NCBI RefSeq assembly: GCF_000368765.1
Contig: NZ_KB849655.1
Location: forward strand, 1,057,399 to 1,121,398
Reading direction: 5' to 3'
From: Acinetobacter junii CIP 64.5
GTDB lineage: Bacteria; Pseudomonadota; Gammaproteobacteria; Pseudomonadales; Moraxellaceae
DNA length: 64,000 bases
Shown: positions 28,971 through 37,933 of the stretch, piece by piece
Numbering within the stretch: position 1 is the first letter of the stretch
Layout: every line of letters begins with the position of its first letter
Translations under genes and position numbers: made by a program
Notes under the pieces: generated by a model
Database searches by the model: none
What the model was told of the DNA's origin: nothing
What the model saw: only the letters and a program-made list of their open reading frames with translations

Positions 28971-30650
28971 TTAAGCTCCAATCACTCGGTTACGACCTTG
29001 TGCTTTAGCTTGATACAAATATTGGTCGGCACGACGCATCGCAGCCTGTGCATCACTATCCCCAGCCTGTACCACACTCACTCCGATGCTGATGGAAATT
29101 GGGTGATGATCCAAAATAGGCGCATTTTCTACCGCCTGTCGCAGATTTTCCGCCAAAGCTACTGCCCCTTCAAGCGATGTAGCAGGTAACAACACTACAA
29201 ACTCTTCACCACCATAACGGGCAACAAAGTCAGACTCACGCACCGTCGAGGACAACTGTTGCGCTACGCTTTTCAGAACAAAGTCGCCTACTTCGTGCCC
29301 ATATTGATCATTCACTTTTTTGAAGAAATCGACATCCATTAACAACACCGCATAAGCCAAATGACTTCGTGCAAACTGTGCGTACAAATAATCTAAATAA
29401 TCCGTGAGTGCGTGTCGGTTATATAATTCCGTTAATGCGTCGTACCGAGCCAATTTTTCTAATTCAATATTGGCTTGTTCGAGTTCCTGCGTGCGTTCTT
29501 GTACCTTTTGTTCAAGCGTGATATTGGCATCCATGAGCTGATGTTTTTGGGTTAACAGCGTTTTAGTCATGCTATTTAAAGACTGTGATAAACCTGTAAT
29601 TTCTCGAATACTACTATTTACCTCAAAATGAACATCTTCTTGTCCCTCTTCGACCGCATGTGCACTTTTCGCTAAATTTTCAATTGGACGGCTAAAACGA
29701 TTGGCTAAGCGATAAGTGAGAGTAAGCATGAATAAGGTGACGATTAAACCAATCAGCACAATTTGTTGCTGTAAAGCACGAACCTCCGCAAGTGCTGTAG
29801 ACACGGGTTGACGGATTATGACATGCCATCCTAAGCTCATTTCTGTATCTGAGATCACAGCAACATCTGTGGTCAAATACTTCTGTCCCTCATTCCAAGT
29901 ATCAACAAAATAATGATTGTGCTGCTGCGAGATCGCAGATAATTGAACTTATCCAATACTTTTATAGGGATAAAGAATCTCCCCTTGCTTATTGACAATA
30001 AATACCTCGATGCCTTTTTCAGCTGCATCTTCTGGCAAAGCTGTTTTTAAAACTTGCTGAGCCCAACTCCAATCTGCATGTGCGGCCAAAACACCTTTCA
30101 ATACTTTGGTATTTGGGTCGTAGATTGGCGTTGCAAAATCAATAAAACGCATGGGTTCATTGGGATTAATGGCTTTTAATTTTTTCGCAAGCAGAACTGC
30201 TTCATGTACATCGCCCAAATAAACATGTTTCAAGCCTTCAATAAACCATGGTCTTGCTGAAACATCTGCCCCTTCTAGTAGTTTATTGGCCGCAACTTCT
30301 ACTTTCCCACTAGGGTTTGCAATTCCTAACCATGGATAATACTTATACGACTGTTGTACTTGATCGAGTTTCAATTGCAGTTTAGGATTTTTAAAGTCGG
30401 TATCTATAAAAAATGGAGACTCACTTAAAAGCACCATCTCCCGCTCGCGTTCTGTCAGAGAATTTGCCAAAGTATTGCTAATATTTTTTGCCGTCGCGTA
30501 CAGCGTTTGACCACTGGATTGAGTCATTTGCGCTGAGGCTTTATATCCAATATACAAGGTAATACACAACCCTAGAATAAGGGCCATGCCTGCAAATACA
30601 ATCAGTAAACGATTACGAAAGGTGTCGATTTGGAACATATTCTTTTTCAT
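28971..30650 (-). pseudogene. Diguanylate cyclase (dCACHE-HAMP-GGDEF) interrupted by an in-frame stop
   Basis: One continuous frame of about 559 codons is broken by TAA at 29949-29951. The upstream part (30650 to 29949, 233 residues) has an N-terminal membrane helix and a periplasmic dCACHE-type sensor. The downstream part has the end of the sensor, a second membrane helix (IVLIGLIVTLFMLTLTY), HAMP, a coiled coil and a GGDEF domain with intact active site GGEEF and I-site RESD five residues before it. Both halves keep the same frame with no other lesion. A TTG at 29876 could restart translation of the back half, so residual cyclase activity is possible. The original codon was perhaps CAA. Confidence 0.8.
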
Positions 30651-30883
30651 TGCACCCTATCGCAAATGATTTTTTGATCTCTCAAATATATCAGGTATTT
30701 TTTATGAATTATGTTCGGATTCGATGAACTACTCATTAAAATCAAATAAATTTGATCGCAACTGATTCAGACTTCTACACTAAATCCAACAAAGTGCAAA
30801 CTCATGCTCTCAAGTGTTTTATTGATGCAAATGATTCGCCTTCCTTTGTATCAATCTTTAAGGCCCTATGCTTTTCAGACAAC

Positions 30884-30937
30884 ACGCACCAATTTTCATC
30901 ATATTTACAATTTATTTTCTAAATTGGTGCGTTTTTT
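30884..30937 (+). promoter_or_regulatory. Terminator-like hairpin 1 in the amtB leader
   Basis: Perfect 12-bp arms ACGCACCAATTT (30884-30895) and AAATTGGTGCGT (30921-30932), 25-nt loop, followed by TTTTT. It can fold as an intrinsic terminator about 135 bp upstream of amtB. The right arm overlaps the sigma-54-like site. Confidence 0.55.
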
Positions 30938-30940
30938 GCA
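30924..30940 (+). promoter_or_regulatory. Sigma-54-type promoter candidate for amtB
   Basis: TTGGTGCGTTTTTTGCA has GG (30926-30927) and GC (30938-30939) exactly 10 bp apart and the TTGCA of the -12 element. The -24 block is TTGGTGC rather than TTGGCAC. Ammonium transporter genes are classically under NtrC and sigma-54. Start of transcription would be near 30951. Confidence 0.45.
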
Positions 30941-30994
30941 TCACAAAATCCATCAAATTGAGTTGTGACGCTACAGCTTGAGTTTTTAGATTTA

Positions 30995-31061
30995 CTAAAT
31001 CTATTTTGGTGCAAAAAATGAATCAAATACTCGCACCAAAATAAAATTTAGCACTTTTTTT
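30995..31061 (+). promoter_or_regulatory. Hairpin 2 with T run just before amtB
   Basis: Imperfect arms of about 18 nt, 30995-31012 (ending ATTTTGGTGC) and 31033-31051 (starting GCACCAAAAT), followed by CACTTTTTTT and then the amtB ATG ten bases later. Its arms are complementary to those of hairpin 1, so alternative pairing is possible. Confidence 0.55.
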
Positions 31062-31071
31062 GAGCACCACT

Positions 31072-32259
31072 ATGCAAAACGTAGATCTATTTTTCTTACT
31101 GCTCGGTGCAGTACTGGTTTTGGCAATGCATGCAGGCTTTGCATTTTTAGAGCTAGGCACCGTTCGTCACAAAAACCAAGTCAATGCACTCAGTAAAATT
31201 CTGACTGACTTTGCAATTTCCGCAATTGCCTACTTCTTTGTTGGTTATTGGATTGCCTATGGACAAAACTTTTTTCATGCAGGTGAAGTTTTAGCTGCTG
31301 ATCATGGTTATAACCTGATGCGTTGCTTCTTCTTATTAACCTTTGCTGCTGCCATTCCAGCGATTGTCTCTGGGGGTATTGCTGAACGTGCCAAAATGCG
31401 TTCACAAGCGATCGCAACTTTACTTTTAGTTGCCCTGATCTACCCGTTCTTTGAAGGGATGATTTGGAATGGAAACTATGGTTTCCAAAAATGGCTTGAA
31501 AGCTCTTTTGGTGCAACTTTCCATGATTTCGCTGGTTCTGTAGTTGTACACGCGATGGGTGGATGGATTGCCTTAGCTGCGGTGATCTTGTTAGGTGCGC
31601 GTAATGGTCGTTATAAAAATGACGGTCGTGTTAGTGCTCACCCTCCTTCATCTATTCCATTCCTAGCTTTGGGTTCATGGATTTTGATCGTAGGTTGGTT
31701 TGGCTTCAACGTAATGAGTGCTCAACGTGTTGATGCTATCTCTGGCTTAGTTGCGATCAACTCATTAATGGCGATGGTTGGTGGTACTTTGGCAGCAAAC
31801 TTTATGGGTAAAAATGACCCAGGCTTCTTGCACAATGGTCCTTTGGCTGGTTTAGTAGCGATCTGTGCTGGCTCTGACATCGTGCATCCTATCGGTGCAT
31901 TGGTTATCGGTGGAGCTGCTGGTGGCATGTTCGTTTATCTATTTACTTACACGCAAAACAAACTCAAAGTCGACGATGTCTTGGGGGTTTGGCCATTACA
32001 TGGTGTCTGTGGTGCTTTTGGGGGTATTGCGGCAGGTATCTTTGGTCAGCAAGCGCTTGGCGGTTTGGGTGGAGTATCGATTATTTCTCAAATCATCGGG
32101 ACTGGCTTAGGTGTTGCTATCGCATTGGTAGGTGGTTTTGTCGTATATGGCATTTTAAAAGTCACTATGGGCATCCGTTTATCTCAAGAAGATGAGTATC
32201 GTGGTGCTGACCTTTCGATTCATAAGATTTCAGCGAATTCTGAAGAATCAATGTTTTAA
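31072..32259 (+). CDS. amtB: Ammonium transporter (Amt/MEP/Rh family)
   Basis: About 395 residues, 11 membrane helices, inner-membrane trimer conducting ammonium. The pore twin histidines are present in VVVHAMGGWIAL and WPLHGVCGAFGG; the family signature is GGIAERAKMRS with neighbouring F/W gate residues. It lacks a cleaved signal peptide, unlike E. coli AmtB, and no glnK lies beside it. The ATG at 31072 has a weak ribosome site; an in-frame TTG at 31060 lies inside the T run of the preceding hairpin. Regulation is likely nitrogen-linked from the leader. Confidence 0.93.
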   Translation: MQNVDLFFLLLGAVLVLAMHAGFAFLELGTVRHKNQVNALSKILTDFAISAIAYFFVGYWIAYGQNFFHAGEVLAADHGYNLMRCFFLLTFAAAIPAIVSGGIAERAKMRSQAIATLLLVALIYPFFEGMIWNGNYGFQKWLESSFGATFHDFAGSVVVHAMGGWIALAAVILLGARNGRYKNDGRVSAHPPSSIPFLALGSWILIVGWFGFNVMSAQRVDAISGLVAINSLMAMVGGTLAANFMGKNDPGFLHNGPLAGLVAICAGSDIVHPIGALVIGGAAGGMFVYLFTYTQNKLKVDDVLGVWPLHGVCGAFGGIAAGIFGQQALGGLGGVSIISQIIGTGLGVAIALVGGFVVYGILKVTMGIRLSQEDEYRGADLSIHKISANSEESMF

Positions 32260-32274
32260 GTTTTAATGTTTTAT

Positions 32275-32297
32275 GCGGCGGAAACGCCGCTTTTTTT
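32275..32297 (+). terminator. Terminator of amtB
   Basis: GCGGCG and CGCCGC around a GAAA tetraloop followed by seven T, 15 bp after the stop. Confidence 0.95.
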
Positions 32298-32374
32298 ATG
32301 TCAATTTTAAGAGCTGTTTAAGATTAAAACAGTTTAATAAATCATAGATTGTTTACTTTTCGACGTTTAATCCT

Positions 32375-33091
32375 ATGATTATTAAAACGCCATTTTTTCT
32401 GCTCACCAGTTTCTTACTTTTAATCAGTTTTTTTATTTTGTGGTGGGTCTTTCCTGTAGGGGGCAGCATAGATATGTACTTAATCCAACCTTGGGTAGGT
32501 ACATTTGGTGATTTTGCGCTAAAAGGTGATTGGTATCTAGCAAAGCTCAATCACACCTATGTCAAAAAAGTTTTAACGCTGGTCTACATTAGTTTTTTCT
32601 TATTATGGATAGCATCTTTCAAAGTTGAAAAACTCAAAGCAAACCGCTGGAAATATGGCTATATGTTTTGGGTCAGCATGTTATGTACTTGTGTGATCGG
32701 GCTAATCAAAGCAAATGCTGCTCATGCTTGTCCTTGGGCAATGACGACTGCAACAACCACAGGCTTCACATGGGATTTTTCTGCTACAGCAGGACATTGT
32801 TTTCCTGGTGGACATGCTAGTACAGGCTTTGCACTGGTAACAGGTTATTTTGTCTATCGACTCGATGAACAAAAACGAGCATGGTTTTATTTATTTGCAG
32901 GTATCCTACTTGGTTTTGCGATGGGATGGGCGCAGATGATGCGTGGTGCTCATTTTCTCAGCCATAATTTATGGACAGCGTGGATCTGCTTTGCAATCAA
33001 TCTTGTTGTGTATGCTTTAACCTACCAACGCCATCTCATACGCTCGAACATAATTGATACTCCGAAAGTTTTGCCTGATGTGGTAAAGTGA
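32375..33091 (+). CDS. PAP2-type membrane phosphatase near pmrCAB
   Basis: A 238-residue inner-membrane protein with about six helices. PAP2 motifs are present in variant form: IKANAAHACPW (Lys and Pro of motif 1), CFPGGHAS (motif 2, PGGH for PSGH) and MRGAHFLSHNLWTAW (motif 3, Arg and His; the usual Asp is replaced). Related enzymes act on lipid A or undecaprenyl phosphates. Position next to the pmrCAB lipid A modification operon supports an envelope lipid role, but this is inference. Probably co-transcribed with the kinase-like gene 46 bp downstream. Confidence 0.8.
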   Translation: MIIKTPFFLLTSFLLLISFFILWWVFPVGGSIDMYLIQPWVGTFGDFALKGDWYLAKLNHTYVKKVLTLVYISFFLLWIASFKVEKLKANRWKYGYMFWVSMLCTCVIGLIKANAAHACPWAMTTATTTGFTWDFSATAGHCFPGGHASTGFALVTGYFVYRLDEQKRAWFYLFAGILLGFAMGWAQMMRGAHFLSHNLWTAWICFAINLVVYALTYQRHLIRSNIIDTPKVLPDVVK

Positions 33092-33137
33092 GCAATCAAA
33101 CACCCTTATACAATCACCTAATTATAGTTTGCTGCGA

Positions 33138-33944
33138 ATGGATGACTTTCAGACTTTTTTAGACAATACCTTAAAAACCCAACAAGCATCTATTCAGGCT
33201 TATAAGCTCGATACTGGTAAAGTATGGTTAAAAAAAGCATCTGAACGTCATGGTCTATGGTTATATACGCCATTGAAATGGCTTGCCAAGATTTTCAATC
33301 TTGGTGCCATTATGCCTGTCCCGAATCAAGGTGGCGCGGCGGCGATTCGATGTGAATATCAGCGTATTCAACAGCTCAAACAACTCGGTGTATCAACACC
33401 TAATGTGCTTGCTCATTCTGACAAAGGGATTTTACTGGAAGATATTGGCGCTCAACATCAAAGTAAAGTTAAACAATTAGATCAAGCACTTGCATACTGC
33501 AAAGATGATTTAGCAGCTAAAACCACTTTATTTACCCAAGCGATTCAAGCAGTTCAATATGTTCATTTGCAAGGTGGTTATTTAAGCGAAGCTTTTGCAC
33601 GTAATATTTTAGTCGATCAAGAAAGACATTTTAGTTTTATTGATTTCGAAACTGATCCTGCATCCGTGCTCAGCTTGCACGATTGTTTTGTCCGTGATTG
33701 GATTTTATATATTTTCTCGACGGCCTATCATTTCGAATTTGAACAGCTTAATGATGCAAGCTATATCCTTTACCAAGCTCTACTCGCTGAACCACAAGTG
33801 TATAAAGACATTTGTAAAGTTGGAAAACGCTTAAACTGGGTGCTCAGACTCAATGTAAACCGCGTCGGCAATGATGGTAAACGCATCCAAAAATGTGTGT
33901 TGTTTCTGCGTTATCTTCGAGAGCATGCGGAAAGCAATACTTAA
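33138..33944 (+). CDS. Kinase-like protein (BUD32/LPS-kinase fold)
   Basis: About 268 residues. Sequence pattern of small eukaryotic-like kinases: GAIMPVPNQGGAAAIRCEYQRIQQL (N-lobe, helix C Glu), KGILLEDIG (hinge), ARNILVDQERHFSFIDFETD (catalytic and DFG-like segment, DFE). The HRD-type Asp before ARNIL is not obvious (SEAFARN), so activity is uncertain. Kdo kinase and similar LPS kinases share this fold. ATG 33138 is preferred over TTG 33129. It converges on pmrB with only 11 bp between stops. Confidence 0.65.
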   Translation: MDDFQTFLDNTLKTQQASIQAYKLDTGKVWLKKASERHGLWLYTPLKWLAKIFNLGAIMPVPNQGGAAAIRCEYQRIQQLKQLGVSTPNVLAHSDKGILLEDIGAQHQSKVKQLDQALAYCKDDLAAKTTLFTQAIQAVQYVHLQGGYLSEAFARNILVDQERHFSFIDFETDPASVLSLHDCFVRDWILYIFSTAYHFEFEQLNDASYILYQALLAEPQVYKDICKVGKRLNWVLRLNVNRVGNDGKRIQKCVLFLRYLREHAESNT

Positions 33945-33955
33945 ATCAAAGTGAC

Positions 33956-35290
33956 TCAGTGATGATTTAAGATTTTTGGTAAGCGTACTAAAACGGATAA
34001 GCCACCCAAATCAATACTACGAGACAGTTGCAGCGTACCGCCTAAACGTTGAATAGCTTTATCAACGATGGAAAGTCCTAAGCCGCTACCCACTTCTAGA
34101 TGATGATGCACACGATAGAAACGTTTTAATACTTTATCGTAATTTTCAGGGTCGATGCCAACACCACTGTCTTCAATTTGCACGCATGCAAAATTGTCTT
34201 GGTCACTATAGACTGAAATATTAATGATGCCTTGATTAGGCGTATACTTAATCGCATTGTCGATCAGGTTAAAAATAATCGAATGAATCGTTGACTCCAA
34301 ACTATTCATTTCAATCACATCATTACGCTCAAAACCCAAATCTATTTCTTTTTGCATGGCTAAGTTGACCAATTGCTCGACGCAATTGAGTGCAACATCA
34401 TTCAAACGAAACTCCGTATTTGGCTCAATCAAATTTAAACCTACATCTTGTTTAGCCAATGCCAGTAATTGTGTCACCAGATGCTGAATCCTCGCCAATC
34501 CTTTACTTAGATTAATTAAAGCTTCGTGCTCAGGGAATTGACTCATTAAAATCTTGGTTTGTAGATTTAATGCCGTTACAGGTGTTCTGAGTTCATGTGC
34601 TGCATCTGCAATAAATTGCTTTTGTTCAGCCTGTGCCTGTTGGATTCGTCCAAACAAATGATTCATTTCTTCAATAGTTGGAATTAACTCTTGCGGATAA
34701 TCTTGGCTATCAATCGGTGCTAAGCCATCCGAATCTCGACTGCGCAATTCAGCCTTGAAGTCTTCTAAAGGTTTTAAACTGAGACTAATAATGAATGCTA
34801 AGATAATAATTGCAAAAGGCAGTAACAGCACATATGGCACAAACATACTGCCTGCCAACTCCCAAGCGAAGTTCTTGCGTACCTGCTCTTGTTGGCTCAC
34901 TTGAATTTGATAATCTTTTAACGGAATGACATAAACACGCCATTTTCCTTGTGGGGTTTCTTGCGTGTAAAAACCTGCTTGCTTCACTGGTGGAATCAAT
35001 AGATGCGTTTGATGCCATAAATGACTTTGATCTTTATAAGCCCAAATATCAACCAGCAAATCTTCTTCGTGATATGTGCGATGCAATTCAACTTTACTCA
35101 CAACAGTTGTTAATGGCTGAGCAGTCGAACGCTCAGCCATATATTGCATTTGTGTATCAAGAATCTCATCAACTTCATGTAAAGCTGTTTTATAAGCTGT
35201 AAAAATTAATAAACATCCAAGCAGTAAACTAAAGACCGAGGTTCCCCAAATCAGTCTTTTTTTCAGTGAGTATTGCTTAGATATTTTCAT
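33956..35290 (-). CDS. pmrB: PmrB sensor histidine kinase
   Basis: A 444-residue inner-membrane kinase of the PmrAB system, which responds to pH, Fe(III) and related envelope signals and controls lipid A modification and polymyxin susceptibility. Two membrane helices (about 13-33 and 142-165) enclose a short periplasmic sensor. HAMP follows. The H-box is FIADAAHELRTPVTALNLQ (phospho-acceptor His), N-box NLIDNAIKYTP, G-boxes DSGVGI and GSGLGLSIV. It starts 6 bp after pmrA. No truncation is seen. Confidence 0.93.
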   Translation of the reverse strand: MKISKQYSLKKRLIWGTSVFSLLLGCLLIFTAYKTALHEVDEILDTQMQYMAERSTAQPLTTVVSKVELHRTYHEEDLLVDIWAYKDQSHLWHQTHLLIPPVKQAGFYTQETPQGKWRVYVIPLKDYQIQVSQQEQVRKNFAWELAGSMFVPYVLLLPFAIIILAFIISLSLKPLEDFKAELRSRDSDGLAPIDSQDYPQELIPTIEEMNHLFGRIQQAQAEQKQFIADAAHELRTPVTALNLQTKILMSQFPEHEALINLSKGLARIQHLVTQLLALAKQDVGLNLIEPNTEFRLNDVALNCVEQLVNLAMQKEIDLGFERNDVIEMNSLESTIHSIIFNLIDNAIKYTPNQGIINISVYSDQDNFACVQIEDSGVGIDPENYDKVLKRFYRVHHHLEVGSGLGLSIVDKAIQRLGGTLQLSRSIDLGGLSVLVRLPKILNHH

Positions 35291-35296
35291 AAATAT

Positions 35297-35974
35297 TTAT
35301 GATTGTCCTAGTCGGTAACCCAAACCACGGATAGTTCGAATAAAATCTTTCCCTAGTTTTGCACGTAAGTGATGTACATAAACCTCTATGGTATTACTGG
35401 TCACCTCACTATCAAAATCATAAAGCTTATCTTCAAGATTTGCTTTGGAGAAGATTTTATTTGGATGGCTTACAAGCGGAATTAAAATTGCCCATTCACG
35501 GTTTGATAACTCAATCTGTTGTCCTTTGAAGGTCGCCAAATGCTGCTCGACATCAAGAACCAAATCACCATTTTTCAATAACTGCGATTGACTTTTAAGT
35601 TGTGCTGTTTCTGCATGACCTCGACGTAATAGTGCATTAATTCGTGCCAATAACTCATCGAACTCATAAGGTTTAATTAGGTAATCATCCGCACCTTGAT
35701 TCAATCCATCGACACGGTTTTGCAGTTGATCTCTGGCTGAAATGATTAATACTGGAAGTGCACTACGCTGACGGATTTGTCTCAATACCTGCATACCATC
35801 CATCATAGGCAATCCCAAATCAAGCAAAACCAAATCAAAATTATGCTTTGCTAATAAGGATAGCCCATCTACGCCATTATTGACCCACTCTACCTCGAAT
35901 TGATGGTAGCGCAACAGAGTCAATGTTGACTCTGCAATCATAAAATCATCTTCTATCATCAAGATTTTGGTCAT
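35297..35974 (-). CDS. pmrA: PmrA response regulator
   Basis: A 225-residue OmpR/PhoB-type regulator. Receiver domain: acidic pair in IEDDFMI, phosphorylated Asp in LVLLDLGLPMMDG (about residue 52), Thr/Ser and Lys in LIISARD and LIKPYEF. The C-terminal winged helix ends TNTIEVYVHHLRAKLGKDFI (in part) and RTIRGLGYRL. It activates pmrC and its own operon. Spacing to pmrC (14 bp) and pmrB (6 bp) shows one operon. Confidence 0.95.
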   Translation of the reverse strand: MTKILMIEDDFMIAESTLTLLRYHQFEVEWVNNGVDGLSLLAKHNFDLVLLDLGLPMMDGMQVLRQIRQRSALPVLIISARDQLQNRVDGLNQGADDYLIKPYEFDELLARINALLRRGHAETAQLKSQSQLLKNGDLVLDVEQHLATFKGQQIELSNREWAILIPLVSHPNKIFSKANLEDKLYDFDSEVTSNTIEVYVHHLRAKLGKDFIRTIRGLGYRLGQS

Positions 35975-35988
35975 GACTTTATCTCACC

Positions 35989-37629
35989 TTATGGGTTAGA
36001 ACATGTCGCTAACATGTCATTTTTAGGGTCAATCACCTTAGTTTTGACATCAAGTAAACTTAACATCGTTGGAAACAAATTATCTTGACTCAATTCACTC
36101 TTATTTTGCTTCGCTAAACATTTCATTTGTTCTGGAGCTTGTTTTTTCCAAAGATCAGAGAACCACATAAACATTGGAACATGGGTTTGTTGAGTGGGGG
36201 CAATTGCATATGGCGCTCCATGTAAATACATGCCACTTTCACCTGTTGATTCACCGTGATCCGATAAATACCACAAGCCTGCTTCGTGCTGTGTTTGACC
36301 TTTTAACGTTTTAATCAATGAGTCCAAAACATAATCCGTATAAAGCAAGGTATTATCATAACTATTCACAAGTGAATCACGCGAACAACCTTGAATCGCA
36401 TTGGTATCACAGGTTGGTTTAAAAACTTTAAATTCTGCTGGAATACGTTTGTAATAGGCTGGACCATGACTACCCATTTGATGTAGTACCACTAAGCGTG
36501 GACGCGTATCATCTTTAGGAATTGTTGCAAGATAAGCTTTCAGGCTATCAATTAAAATATCATCAAAACACTCTTCATCTTTACACCATTTCTTTTGAAT
36601 TGGCTCTGGAATCTTAAATTGTTCAACTCGATCACAAGTTCCCTTACAACCAGAATTATTATCAATCCATGTCACTTGATAACCTGCACGTTTTGCAATA
36701 TCCAGTAGACCTTCACGATGGCTTGCAAGTCGTTCATCATATTCTTTACGTGGCATACCTGAGAACATGCATGGTACGGAAACAGCTGTCGCTGTACCAC
36801 AAGAACTCACTTGAGCAAAATTAATTAAATCCTGTTTCGCAAGCTTCGGATTGGTATTCTTAGCGTAACCATTCAAAGAAAAGTTTTCTGCACGTGCCGT
36901 CTCACCCACCACTAAAACCATCAATTTAGGTAAAGCAGCAATATTCGCTTTCTGCATTGAAGCATCTTCACCATAAGTCACTAACGGTAAATTTTCTTTA
37001 GGTGCTTTCTTCTTATAATATGAAGCAAATGAAGCAATCATATTTTGCGGTGAGATCATTCCCTTCAAATCACGGTGTTCACGGAATATCGCTGCAAAAT
37101 CAACGTAAAAAACAAACAATAATCCACCAACCAAAGCCAATGAAACAATTGAAGCAATCACTTTTTTTACAATTTGACGCAGCATTGGTTCAGGCTTTAA
37201 CTTCACCATCAAAATTGCAATGATGGGAAGTACTGTCATTCCTAATGTCCATACAACTAAATGCCAAGACCATGTATCACGTGCTTCAGCAACATCAGTT
37301 TGCATTAAATTTTGCACTTGCTCTGATGTAATTAAAACACCAAGCGTATTCACAGCATATGAAGCAAAGCCACCAATAAAAACTAAAACAATCGCTATTG
37401 GTTTTGCTGTCCATTTCCAGTTAAAAAGCTGAAAAATAAAATGATAAGCTGCAACAACGACTATAACGGATGCTGCGACAAACATTCCCGCTTTTATCCC
37501 AGTATAGGGCGTAAGCGATTGGATTTTTTCATAAAAAGCAAAGTTAAGAAAAATACCTAACCATATTGCAAGCAATAGATTAAATGCAAACAAGGATATC
37601 GATTTGGTCTTGAGTTTCTGTAGGAACAT
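35989..37629 (-). CDS. pmrC: PmrC/EptA phosphoethanolamine transferase
   Basis: About 546 residues. Five N-terminal membrane helices (to about residue 185), then a periplasmic alkaline-phosphatase-fold domain that moves phosphoethanolamine from phosphatidylethanolamine to lipid A. The catalytic Thr lies in VVGETARAENFSLNGY; zinc ligands appear in LSDHGES (Asp-His) and YLHGAPYA (His). Cysteine pairs expected of the fold are present (SSCGTATAVSVPC, GCKGTC). ATG 37629 is used; GTG 37638 is an in-frame alternative. First gene of pmrCAB. Confidence 0.94.
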   Translation of the reverse strand: MFLQKLKTKSISLFAFNLLLAIWLGIFLNFAFYEKIQSLTPYTGIKAGMFVAASVIVVVAAYHFIFQLFNWKWTAKPIAIVLVFIGGFASYAVNTLGVLITSEQVQNLMQTDVAEARDTWSWHLVVWTLGMTVLPIIAILMVKLKPEPMLRQIVKKVIASIVSLALVGGLLFVFYVDFAAIFREHRDLKGMISPQNMIASFASYYKKKAPKENLPLVTYGEDASMQKANIAALPKLMVLVVGETARAENFSLNGYAKNTNPKLAKQDLINFAQVSSCGTATAVSVPCMFSGMPRKEYDERLASHREGLLDIAKRAGYQVTWIDNNSGCKGTCDRVEQFKIPEPIQKKWCKDEECFDDILIDSLKAYLATIPKDDTRPRLVVLHQMGSHGPAYYKRIPAEFKVFKPTCDTNAIQGCSRDSLVNSYDNTLLYTDYVLDSLIKTLKGQTQHEAGLWYLSDHGESTGESGMYLHGAPYAIAPTQQTHVPMFMWFSDLWKKQAPEQMKCLAKQNKSELSQDNLFPTMLSLLDVKTKVIDPKNDMLATCSNP

Positions 37630-37887
37630 GATCTTCACAGTCTGAAAATAGATTTCTTAACTTGCTTAAGATAAGAATAAAAACTTAAAAATGACTTAAA
37701 CTAAATAATTGAGAGTTAACAAAACAATGGATCTATATCTAGACATCAAAGTATATTTCAAAATAATTCATTTTAAAACAATGAATTCCATTTACTTTCC
37801 ATCTAAAATTTATCTTAGTTTTATTATCGAAAATCATTTTATTCAGTTAAATGATTATATTACAACATAATAAAATAGAAATAAAAA

Positions 37888-37922
37888 AACACCCCCTAAG
37901 TCAAACTTAGGGGGTGTTTTTA
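37888..37922 (-). terminator. Terminator of the porin gene
   Basis: Perfect 15-bp arms around CAA, with A and T runs on both flanks, 12 bp past the porin stop (minus strand). The 37640-37887 stretch upstream of pmrC otherwise shows only AT-rich promoter DNA. Confidence 0.95.
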
Positions 37923-37933
37923 GATACAAGATA

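Larger units (their letters stand above)
30651..31071. other. 421-bp regulatory region between the cyclase gene and amtB
   Basis: No protein gene seen. The right two thirds contain two long inverted repeats built from GCACCAA/TTGGTGC arms and a sigma-54-like element, described separately. The left third is AT-rich and should hold the promoter of the divergent cyclase gene. Confidence 0.6.

Noticed and set aside
30180..30260. A possible second lesion in the cyclase sensor domain
   Set aside because: The frame is continuous and the sequence reads as a normal dCACHE segment; only the TAA at 29949-29951 breaks the gene.
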